A DNA stretch of 64,000 nt, taken from Variovorax sp. PAMC26660. Lineage in GTDB: Bacteria > Pseudomonadota > Gammaproteobacteria > Burkholderiales > Burkholderiaceae_C. The translations under genes and the position numbers were made by a program. Location: NCBI RefSeq assembly GCF_014302995.1, contig NZ_CP060295.1:4827501-4891500 (forward strand), in the 5' to 3' direction. Positions 58,046 to 64,000 of this stretch are shown one piece after another. Numbering within the stretch: position 1 is the first letter of the stretch; each line of letters opens with the position of its first letter. The notes below the pieces were generated by a model. That model had not been told where the DNA came from, made no database searches, and saw only the letters and a list, made by a program, of their open reading frames with translations.

Positions 58046-59107
58046 TTACAGCGCCGAGCGCTTTACCTCCCTATTGCGGTCGTAGACCTTTGCAGTGGTT
58101 GCGGGGTTGGTGTGCAAATCCGGCAATTCGCCGTGCCGTTGCTTGTGTAGCGTCGCGTAATAGGCGCGCAGGTCATGAAAAGTGAATCTGTCGCTCTCGG
58201 CCAACACCTTCTTTTCAATTGCGAGAATCACGCACCGCTGCCAAAGCGTTTTAAATCCGCGCGCCGTGTAGGCGTTGTTGTCGCGGGTCGGAAAGACGTA
58301 AAGGCAGTCCACGCCGCGCTGCTGGTGAAGCTCCTGCAGGCGGTCCAGCAGGGCGCCCAGCGCCGGCGTGATCGCGATGATTTCAACGATGCGCTCGCGC
58401 TTCTTGCCGCGCTGCTTCGCGCGAAAAACACGGATTTCGGCAGCTTTACGGTCCACCTGCGGCCAGGTGAGGGGAAGAAACTCGACTTTGCGATTGCCGG
58501 CCAGGCTGGCGTATTCCGCGGCCATGCCGATGATGCGCCGCTGGGGTGTCTGCTCGGTGAGCCACTGAAGGAATCGGGCCAGGACAGCGATGTCTGGCGC
58601 CTCGGTGCGCGCCTCGCTGCCGTGCGGCTCGACTCCAAAGGTGCTGTTGACCGTGCAAACGCCCAGCTTGATGGCGTGGCCGAAGATTCGGGACAGCAGG
58701 CTCTTTTCGATGTCAGCACGCCGGGGCGAGCCGGCCCGCTCGATGTGCACGTACTGCGCCACCACGGTGGTGGTGACCTCGGTCATGTGCATGTGCCCGA
58801 GCCGGTCGTTGATCTGCTTCCACGCCAGCCCGTAGTCATCGCGGGTGCCTTGTGTCAGTTTTTTCCAACGCGGCGATTCCTGGAAACGCTCCCAGACCCA
58901 ACTGAGCGTGCCCATGCCGTCGCCCGGTGTGCCGCCGTTCATGTCCAACACTTTGCGCAGCGCGGCCGCGAGGTCGGTTCCCAAGTTGATCGGCTTGCGG
59001 CCCACGGGGTGGAACCGGTAGGTCACGGTCTTCCCGTTGGACCACGGCCGAGCTTCCATGCGCGGCAGCAGGCCGGCGGCGGAGGCACGATCTCTGTTCC
59101 TACCCAT
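58046..59107 (-). CDS. Tyrosine-family site-specific integrase
   Basis: A 353-aa recombinase. An N-terminal arm/core-binding domain (about residues 1-165) is followed by the catalytic domain: Arg in SLAGNRKVEFLPLTW, the H-x-x-R box FHDLRAYYATL and the nucleophilic tyrosine in AKVYDRN close to the end. Start at 59107 is preceded by GGGAGC and overlaps the DUF4224 gene stop by one base (TAATG), as usual for these int modules. A longer frame to 59197 is rejected. It would catalyse integration into and excision from tRNA-His. Confidence 0.93.
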   Translation of the reverse strand: MGRNRDRASAAGLLPRMEARPWSNGKTVTYRFHPVGRKPINLGTDLAAALRKVLDMNGGTPGDGMGTLSWVWERFQESPRWKKLTQGTRDDYGLAWKQINDRLGHMHMTEVTTTVVAQYVHIERAGSPRRADIEKSLLSRIFGHAIKLGVCTVNSTFGVEPHGSEARTEAPDIAVLARFLQWLTEQTPQRRIIGMAAEYASLAGNRKVEFLPLTWPQVDRKAAEIRVFRAKQRGKKRERIVEIIAITPALGALLDRLQELHQQRGVDCLYVFPTRDNNAYTARGFKTLWQRCVILAIEKKVLAESDRFTFHDLRAYYATLHKQRHGELPDLHTNPATTAKVYDRNREVKRSAL

Positions 59108-59355
59108 TACCTTGCTCCCGCAGGGGTTTTCCAGCGAGGGCCGTTGCTCGCCGCCGGCGGTGCCGACTGAGCTTCGGGCCCGTACAGCCGCGCCCACTCG
59201 ATGCGCGCCACCAAGGGGCGCCCGTTTGGCCGCCGGTCGACGCGCAAGCCGAGTCGGCGCAGGTATCGGACCTTGGCCAGGTTCTGCGAGAGGCCGAGGC
59301 AGATTTGGTCGATTTCTTCGTCGCTCATGTCCGGGCGGTTGGGGTCGGTCGTCAT
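59107..59355 (-). CDS. DUF4224 domain protein, integrase-associated
   Basis: An 82-aa protein with the DUF4224 pattern: an acidic helix (SDEEIDQICLGLSQNLAKVRYL), then the LGLRVDRRPNGRPLVARIEW segment with the GRP motif. It is directly coupled to int (TAATG overlap). Such genes occur beside phage integrases and could be excisionase-like or regulatory; no function is established. A short DNA-binding-like fold is inferred from the basic RRP..GRP stretch. Confidence 0.8.
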   Translation of the reverse strand: MTTDPNRPDMSDEEIDQICLGLSQNLAKVRYLRRLGLRVDRRPNGRPLVARIEWARLYGPEAQSAPPAASNGPRWKTPAGAR

Positions 59356-59456
59356 TGGTCAGTACTCAAAACTTCAGTGGTCAACGCGGCGCGCTCGGGT
59401 TCGTCACAGATCCAGACCAGCGCTTCGCGCGGCAGGATGCGTTCGTCGGTCGAATG

Positions 59457-60119
59457 TCATCGGTACAGGTCCCGCGCTCGGAAGACTTCCGCTCCATCGC
59501 TGCTTGCGTTCTGACGAGGCGCGTGAGCGGTCAGACCCTGAACGATGGTCTTCATGGCGCTGCGCACAAAGCCCGGCATCGATTGAGAATGCTCCGCCAG
59601 GGTGGAAAGCTCGTTGATCCACCCGGCGAGACTGTCTGTTTTCCGATTCCCCCAGTCCGGAGTCGCCGTCTCCCCAGCGCCATCCTTGGTGACGAGGGTG
59701 GCGGCCCAACGCGCACCGGCGCCGAAAACGATTCGGTCGTCCTGGCTGTCGGGATACAAGCGGCAGGCTTCACGGTTCATGAGCACAGCAAACTCTCGGG
59801 CCTCGCCATCCTTGCCGGCCCACGGCGCGGCCAATTCGTTGGCATCTCCGGAATGGTCGGCCGGCGCTGGCGGGGGCGCGCCTTCGTAGAGCTTGGTGCC
59901 CGCCGCCATGCGGCGAAGCAGTCGCAGGCAGTTCCCGTCGCCAAGCACTACGGCTGCGGGCTGGATGGCCGCGGCGCCCGGCCCGGCGATCAGGGCGAAG
60001 CCCTTCATGTCGAGCTGCTCGTGATAGATCGCGTGGTCGTAGCCGGCGGCGCGGAGAAGTTGCTCGACCTCGGCGTAGACGGTCGGGCTGACCTCCATCA
60101 GTGCGTGTGTGTGCGTCAT
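59457..60119 (-). CDS. Hypothetical phage protein
   Basis: A 220-aa protein, not recognised. It has the N-terminal stretch EVSPTVYAEVEQLLRAAGYDHAI and the inner GPGAAAIQPAAVVLGDGNCLRLLRRM. The coding frame is well supported by the ATGA overlap with the upstream DUF3268 gene and by phage-like packing. No signal or membrane part. A 101-bp gap separates it from DUF4224, the largest gap in the element after the integrase region. Confidence 0.7.
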   Translation of the reverse strand: MTHTHALMEVSPTVYAEVEQLLRAAGYDHAIYHEQLDMKGFALIAGPGAAAIQPAAVVLGDGNCLRLLRRMAAGTKLYEGAPPPAPADHSGDANELAAPWAGKDGEAREFAVLMNREACRLYPDSQDDRIVFGAGARWAATLVTKDGAGETATPDWGNRKTDSLAGWINELSTLAEHSQSMPGFVRSAMKTIVQGLTAHAPRQNASSDGAEVFRARDLYR

Positions 60120-60799
60120 GCTGTCTTTCCCTTCTGCTGTTGAGCAATCCAGTGCTGCACCGCGCGCGCGGCGGCGACATAGGCTTCGCTGGGGGTCTTC
60201 GAGATTTCTTGGCCAGGCCGGTACGTGCGCCAGATGTCGTCGCGCAACGGCTTGGGGATAGCAAACCAGTGGGGGCTGCAGCCCCACATGGCTGGTGGCA
60301 CCGCGCGCTCGCAGCCGGGCCAGTGGCAGGTATGGCGGTGCGCCGGCGCGGCGCCGCGGGCTTTGATGGCAGCGACGACTGCCCGGCACTGGTCGACGCC
60401 GAACCACGCGATGTGGCATTCCTCGACGTTCGCGATGCCGAGCGCGGCGGCGAGCCAGCCATAGGCGGCCGTGCGCGTCATCTGCGCACCGTCGCCCTCC
60501 CACAGCGGGTTGAAAGCAGCCTTCGCCGTCTTTCGCGCGGCGCGGATCTCGGGCGTTGCCAAGGTGCCGAGCGGAATGCCGGTGAAGGGATGCAGGCCGA
60601 CATACGAGTCGCAGCCGGTGCACATCACCGCCCAGGGCCATTCGCCGTGCTCGCGCCCGTAGATGCAACTGTTCGAGTCGATGAAGACTGGCGAACCGCA
60701 ATTCGGGCAGCAGTCCGGCACCGGAAGCGGGTTCTTCACGCGCGCGGTGGCGCTGCGCGACGGATTCCACGGGGTGATAGGGGCGCGCGCTTCGGTCAC
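60116..60799 (-). CDS. DUF3268 family zinc-finger protein
   Basis: A 227-aa phage protein in two parts. The N-terminal half has CPNCGSPVFIDSNSCIYGRE, then WAVMCTGCDSYVGLHPFTGIPLG, matching DUF3268 with a four-cysteine zinc site. The C-terminal half has HTCHWPGCERAVPPAMWGCSPHWF, a second metal-binding-like cluster of Cys and His. The role is unknown; a DNA or nuclease-related function is suggested by its phage context. It overlaps both neighbours by four bases. Confidence 0.8.
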   Translation of the reverse strand: MTEARAPITPWNPSRSATARVKNPLPVPDCCPNCGSPVFIDSNSCIYGREHGEWPWAVMCTGCDSYVGLHPFTGIPLGTLATPEIRAARKTAKAAFNPLWEGDGAQMTRTAAYGWLAAALGIANVEECHIAWFGVDQCRAVVAAIKARGAAPAHRHTCHWPGCERAVPPAMWGCSPHWFAIPKPLRDDIWRTYRPGQEISKTPSEAYVAAARAVQHWIAQQQKGKTA

Positions 60800-61122
60800 G
60801 ACGGGTCTCCAGCATCGATGCCCACGCTGGAGCAGTCCGGGCAGCGGTGGCCCTTGGGCAGGGTGCAGGCCACGCCGCCAGAATTGCGGCCGCAGATCGG
60901 TGCAGCAGAAAGTGCGTGCGCGAGGTGACGGGCGTAGGTGCTGACGGCGCGCCAGTAGGCGTACATCGGACCCTTGTGGCGCCGGTAAGCCGTTTCCGCG
61001 TTCACGGCCGCCTCAGCGCGAAGCTCGCGCATGACTGCTTCGATTCGCTTGCGGTCCTCGGCGGGCAGCGCCATCAGTGCGCGGCCGGCGGGCAGGTCGA
61101 GCAGGGGGTTGATGTAGCCCAT
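60796..61122 (-). CDS. Hypothetical phage protein with C-terminal cysteine cluster
   Basis: A 108-aa protein. The N-terminal two-thirds is helical and charged (PAEDRKRIEAVMRELRAEAAVNAETAYRR), the C-terminal third has CGRNSGGVACTLPKGHRCPDC, four cysteines and a histidine that look like a zinc site. ATG at 61122 overlaps the previous gene stop by one base (TGATG); a TTG one codon earlier is less likely. Its own end overlaps DUF3268 by four bases. Function unknown. Confidence 0.7.
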   Translation of the reverse strand: MGYINPLLDLPAGRALMALPAEDRKRIEAVMRELRAEAAVNAETAYRRHKGPMYAYWRAVSTYARHLAHALSAAPICGRNSGGVACTLPKGHRCPDCSSVGIDAGDPS

Positions 61123-62048
61123 CAAGCAGGCACTCCGTCCCAGGTGCGGCCATCCAGCAGGCGGCCGGCGGCCTTCTTGCCCACGTGCAGCAGGTGCTCG
61201 TCTCCTTTGCGGAAATGCCCGTCTGGCTCACGGCCATCGCCGTAGATGTGGATCGCCTTGCCCGCGCGCATCATGTCTCCGAGGCTACGGAGGTCATCGC
61301 GCGTGGCGGGCGGTGCCCATTCGCCCCACTGCTTGAACAGGAACGGTGTACCTACCGCCTCGCATTGATCGCGCAGGCTCCGGGCCCAGTCCGGATTCAT
61401 CGGCCGCGCGCCGGGGCCGCTCTCACCGCCGACGATCACCCAGTGGATGTCTTCCAGCGCGTTCGTGCCGTCTGCGGGGTTCGCGGGATTCGCGAAGAAA
61501 CCCTCGAAGCTGATCGGGCCCAACAGCGGTTCCATGCTCAGGAAATTGGGGCACGGCAGCGCCAACAGCTTCGGTATGTCGCGGTCGGCTTCGGCCTGGT
61601 TAACGATGGTGGCGCCGATGCGGACGTTGGCGGGAAGCCAGCCGGGGATGATCGACACCATGGCCGCGACGTTGCCGATCCGCTTCGTCAGTAGCAGCCA
61701 ATCCAGATGGGGCGTTGCGCGAATCAACGTGAACAGCTCGTCACGCCATTCGAGCGGCACGGCGTTGTCGAACACGTCGGCCAGGCTGGCGCAAAACACG
61801 CGTTGTCGGCGGCCGTGCTGCGCGAAGAAGGCCTCATGCTGGTCGTTCCAGCGCTTCGGCAGCGACCAGTTCGAGACGCTGGTGCGACGGCGCGGCGCAC
61901 CCGGCCCCCAGTTGATCGGCTGACCGCCGTTGAAGCGCGCATTGCGTGTCTCCGCATAGCAGTGGTCACAGCCGGGCCCGACCTTCTGGCAGCCCTCCCA
62001 TGGATTGAAGGTGTGGTCGGTCCATTCGATTTTGCTGTTGGCGCTCAT
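61122..62048 (-). CDS. Phage Gp37/Gp68 family (DUF5131) protein
   Basis: A 308-aa protein with the signature KIEWTDHTFNPWEGCQKVGPGCDHCYAE, in which cysteines in a C-x7-C-x2-C arrangement resemble a radical-SAM-like cluster, followed by a barrel-like body (LDWLLLTKRIGN, WVIVGGESGPGARPM). Common in phages and integrative elements; the chemistry is unproven. The coding gene overlaps both neighbours. Confidence 0.88.
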   Translation of the reverse strand: MSANSKIEWTDHTFNPWEGCQKVGPGCDHCYAETRNARFNGGQPINWGPGAPRRRTSVSNWSLPKRWNDQHEAFFAQHGRRQRVFCASLADVFDNAVPLEWRDELFTLIRATPHLDWLLLTKRIGNVAAMVSIIPGWLPANVRIGATIVNQAEADRDIPKLLALPCPNFLSMEPLLGPISFEGFFANPANPADGTNALEDIHWVIVGGESGPGARPMNPDWARSLRDQCEAVGTPFLFKQWGEWAPPATRDDLRSLGDMMRAGKAIHIYGDGREPDGHFRKGDEHLLHVGKKAAGRLLDGRTWDGVPA

Positions 62049-62239
62049 GTGGCACCGCCTTTCGATTTGGGTTGCGGGTCAAGTTCGCCGAGCGCCCAGC
62101 GGAGCGCGCCAAGTTCGGCCACGTCGTAGGTCAGGTTGCGCGAAGGGTTCTCGACGATCCGACGCTGGAGGTGCTCCGCGCGGCGGCGGAGCATCCCCAG
62201 GCGCCGAGCGCGCTTGCTTTCTGGTGTGCGCTCGGCCAT
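62045..62239 (-). CDS. Small hypothetical phage protein
   Basis: A 64-aa basic, helical protein (ERTPESKRARRLGMLRRRAEHLQ). It overlaps the DUF5131 gene by four bases, consistent with a real gene, and is otherwise too short to classify. A coiled coil or RNA/DNA-binding helix is plausible. Confidence 0.6.
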   Translation of the reverse strand: MAERTPESKRARRLGMLRRRAEHLQRRIVENPSRNLTYDVAELGALRWALGELDPQPKSKGGAT

Positions 62240-62242
62240 GGG

Positions 62243-63058
62243 TTACGGGCGGCCCGTCAGAACCGTGTAGCCGCTCTTGCCGGCGACGTCCGCGACGTAG
62301 CCCTTGAAGGCGTCTTCGATGGCGCGCTCGGGGCGCTCCAGCTCGTACCAGAACTTCACAGAGCCGCTGTGCAGGCGGTACTTGAGGCGGGCGGTGAGCT
62401 TGTAGCCGTCGCCGTTCTTGAAGATGCGCAGGCCCAGGGCGAAGGTCTTCGGGATCTTGAGTTCGCCACTGGCGCCGGCCGTGGCGTTCACCATTTCGTT
62501 GTAGACCAGCTGGGTCTGGCCATCCTGCAGGCGCTTCGCCGACGCGAAGCTGATGTCGCTCTTCGCTTGCATGGTGGTGGCCACCGTCAGCAGGTTGGTG
62601 GCATCTTCGCCCTGCAGATCAGGCTGGTTGTCTTCGATGAACGTAGCGAACTCGTCCTGCGGCATCGCCTTGCTGTTGGACGCCAGCCAGCGCTTTGCCT
62701 CGGGCGTCAGCTCGGCCTCGAAGACTGCGCGGTGGTCGCGCCAGCCGGCGCCGTCCTTGGCGTCGTTGAAGACGGCCACGATCTTGCGAGTGTCGGTATC
62801 GGCGTAGATGTAGCCGCTGGCCTGTGCACCCTGATCGGCGCAGTAGGCCAGCAGGCTGGCAACGTCGCCGAGCACCACTTCGCCGCGCTTGCGACTCGGC
62901 GCCGGGCGCGTCTTCTCCACCATGTCGGTGAGGTCGACGTGGCGGAAGCTCTGCGGCACCACCGCGTGGTAGCTCTCGCCGATCTGCGTTGGAGCCATGC
63001 TCCCTGCAGTGAGGGCGGAGATGAATTGGGCGGTTTCGTTGTTGATTGCGTCGCTCAT
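62243..63058 (-). CDS. DUF2303 family protein
   Basis: A 271-aa protein matching DUF2303 (YfdQ-like), found in the early region of many prophages. Typical segments: the beta-rich core YIYADTDTRKIVAVFNDAKDG and the Gln/Asn-rich FATFIEDNQPDLQ. A recombination or replication-linked function is assumed by position only. ATGA overlap with the next upstream gene. Confidence 0.88.
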   Translation of the reverse strand: MSDAINNETAQFISALTAGSMAPTQIGESYHAVVPQSFRHVDLTDMVEKTRPAPSRKRGEVVLGDVASLLAYCADQGAQASGYIYADTDTRKIVAVFNDAKDGAGWRDHRAVFEAELTPEAKRWLASNSKAMPQDEFATFIEDNQPDLQGEDATNLLTVATTMQAKSDISFASAKRLQDGQTQLVYNEMVNATAGASGELKIPKTFALGLRIFKNGDGYKLTARLKYRLHSGSVKFWYELERPERAIEDAFKGYVADVAGKSGYTVLTGRP

Positions 63059-63414
63059 GATGCGTTGACTTCCTTGAGGCCAGTGGAGAGGGGAGGGTTG
63101 GAGGCGACGTCGCGCAGCTCGAGAGTCTGCTGACGTGGGTGGTTGCGGGAGGTCTCACCTTCGTCGGTGAGAAAGTAGAAGTCGGTCGGCTGCTCGGCCT
63201 TCGGCAGGTCCAGCTTTTGCTCGGCCGTGATGGTCACTTTGTCGACGTAACCCGTGGCGCCCTTGGTGGCGGGTGCCACCTTGAACTTCAGGGTCAGTGC
63301 GCCGGCTTTGCCGCTGTGCTGAACGGCGCGCAGCAGGTCGGCAAACGCTGCTGTGGCGGCGGCATGCGTGCTGCCGTCGTTCAGCTCTTGCAGTTGAAGG
63401 GAGAAAGCTCTCAT
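63055..63414 (-). CDS. Hypothetical phage protein
   Basis: A 119-aa protein of unknown function with predicted beta strands (ALTLKFKVAPATKG, DKVTITAEQKLDLP) and a mixed C-terminus. It overlaps the DUF2303 gene by four bases and lies 36 bp after the exonuclease gene, so it may act in the same module, for example as a recombination helper. No family recognised. Confidence 0.68.
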   Translation of the reverse strand: MRAFSLQLQELNDGSTHAAATAAFADLLRAVQHSGKAGALTLKFKVAPATKGATGYVDKVTITAEQKLDLPKAEQPTDFYFLTDEGETSRNHPRQQTLELRDVASNPPLSTGLKEVNAS

Positions 63415-63450
63415 GGTTTCCTTGGTGGTTGAGGGAAAGAGGGGGCCGCG

Positions 63451-64000
63451 TCAGGCGGCCTGGGCGAAGCGGGCGTTGTTGGCGACGGACAGAGCGCGCA
63501 GGCGGCGCTCGTCGCGGTCGACCTGCTCCTTGAACTCAAGCAGGTCCTGCTCCATCGCGTTGATGTAGTCGTCGTCTCGGGCGACCTTCACGAGGTGCAG
63601 CGGGTAGTCGATCTTTTTCAGCTGCGGGCAATAGAAGCCGAGGTGCCACCACTTGCGGCCAGTGACCCACATGCAGCCCTGCACCTGGTCTTTGAAGTCG
63701 TCGGTGTTGCCATCGAGCAGCACGGCGCGCAGCCGCGCGGGCGACACCAAGCACTTGTATTCACTGCCGCCGTCGAGGTCGATCAGCCCGTCGGCGCTGG
63801 CGCCGAAACGCCAGTCGTCAGTGACCACAAAACCAGCTCGCTCGACGAACACACCTTCTTGAATCTGATGTTCGGCGCGCGCGGCGGGCTCCAGTTCGTG
63901 CCCACGCTGCATCTGCCAGGTCTCGAAGCCTTCGTCGAGTGGTTCGCCGCTGATGCGCTCGAAGGCGACGCGAAAGGAGTACTCCAACGCGGCGGTGCTG
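63451..64000 (-). CDS. YqaJ-type viral exonuclease, partial at window edge
   Basis: The reading frame runs off the right edge, so the N-terminus is missing; at least 183 residues are seen. The family core is present: RGHELEPAARAEHQIQ, ASADGLID, the catalytic EYKCL, and QVQGCMWVTGRKWWHLGFYCP. YqaJ/lambda-exonuclease enzymes resect double-stranded DNA for single-strand annealing, so an annealing protein (RecT/Bet type) would be expected in the unseen part. The first visible residues are in frame with a TTG that should not be taken as the start. Confidence 0.88.
   Translation of the reverse strand, partial: STAALEYSFRVAFERISGEPLDEGFETWQMQRGHELEPAARAEHQIQEGVFVERAGFVVTDDWRFGASADGLIDLDGGSEYKCLVSPARLRAVLLDGNTDDFKDQVQGCMWVTGRKWWHLGFYCPQLKKIDYPLHLVKVARDDDYINAMEQDLLEFKEQVDRDERRLRALSVANNARFAQAA

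Larger units (their letters stand above)
57964..64000. mobile_element. Integrated element (prophage-like), left arm, open at right edge
   Basis: The region from the tRNA-His gene to the window end holds only leftward genes, most overlapping by 1-4 bases, with a tyrosine integrase next to the tRNA, followed by DUF4224, DUF3268, DUF5131, DUF2303 and a YqaJ exonuclease. That is typical of the early/recombination arm of a temperate phage. No capsid, tail or lysis gene, and no conjugation gene, is seen. An ICE or a satellite is therefore not excluded. Confidence 0.85.

Noticed and set aside
57964..64000. A defence island or ICE
   Set aside because: No conjugation, restriction or toxin genes recognisable; the gene types seen suit a temperate phage better, though the right part is unseen.

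Overview
The window is high-GC, densely packed bacterial DNA. Gene content and protein style (EF-P with Arg32 next to its rhamnosyltransferase EarP, Bug-type solute-binding protein, phasin, CsbD, HPP-CBS protein, an RpoD with a long Lys/Ala-rich N-terminus) point to a betaproteobacterium of the Burkholderiales, most likely Comamonadaceae and close to Variovorax. The genus is inferred from my memory of the families, not from a search.

Layout. (1) 0.15-11.4 kb is an accessory catabolic block: a cardiolipin-synthase-like PLD protein, then a divergent pair. Leftward lie a GST and a core-MetE-like protein. Rightward lie a Rieske oxygenase of the vanillate demethylase type, a GntR/FCD regulator, the matching reductase, and a complete Liv-type ABC importer (substrate-binding protein, two permeases, two ATPases). 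Together these look like uptake plus O-demethylation of a methoxylated aromatic acid. Two copies of an intergenic stem-loop repeat sit between the binding-protein gene and the first permease gene. (2) 11.4-17.4 kb: a DsbA-like protein and a metallo-beta-lactamase-fold protein, then a LysR regulator divergent from an HMG-CoA lyase / class III CoA-transferase / Bug binding-protein operon, probably a small organic-acid pathway. (3) 17.4-31 kb: housekeeping and stress genes, including a guanidinium-type SMR exporter, HPP-CBS protein, Bcr/CflA exporter, rpoD, dnaG, YihY, an SDR, phasin, an HDAC-like deacylase, a thioesterase, CsbD and pncB. (4) 31-44 kb: transporters, a hydroxyacid dehydrogenase, RmuC, an MFS-unknown-TetR efflux unit with an operator-like palindrome in its promoter, a LOG protein, efp with earP, an M20 peptidase and an alpha/beta hydrolase. 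(5) 44-57.8 kb: gamma-glutamyltransferase lipoprotein, uvrC-pgsA-DMT, a LysR divergent from a fluoroacetate-dehalogenase-like gene coupled to a tartrate/D-malate dehydrogenase, then HU, tRNA-Val, PpiD and small conserved genes.

(6) From 57.9 kb to the right edge lies the integrase-proximal arm of an integrated element, most likely a temperate prophage, inserted at the 3' end of a tRNA-His gene. All its genes run leftward, most overlap by 1-4 bases, and they include a tyrosine integrase, DUF4224, DUF3268, DUF5131 (Gp37/Gp68), DUF2303 and a YqaJ-type exonuclease cut by the window edge. No structural phage genes are visible, so prophage versus other integrative element cannot be settled here.

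The strongest candidates for something undescribed are the paired repeats at 7846-8061 (identical 36-nt cores, different but self-complementary stems), the dehalogenase operon with its full fluoroacetate-site residue set, and the unknown genes of the element. No CRISPR array, rRNA or insertion sequence was seen.
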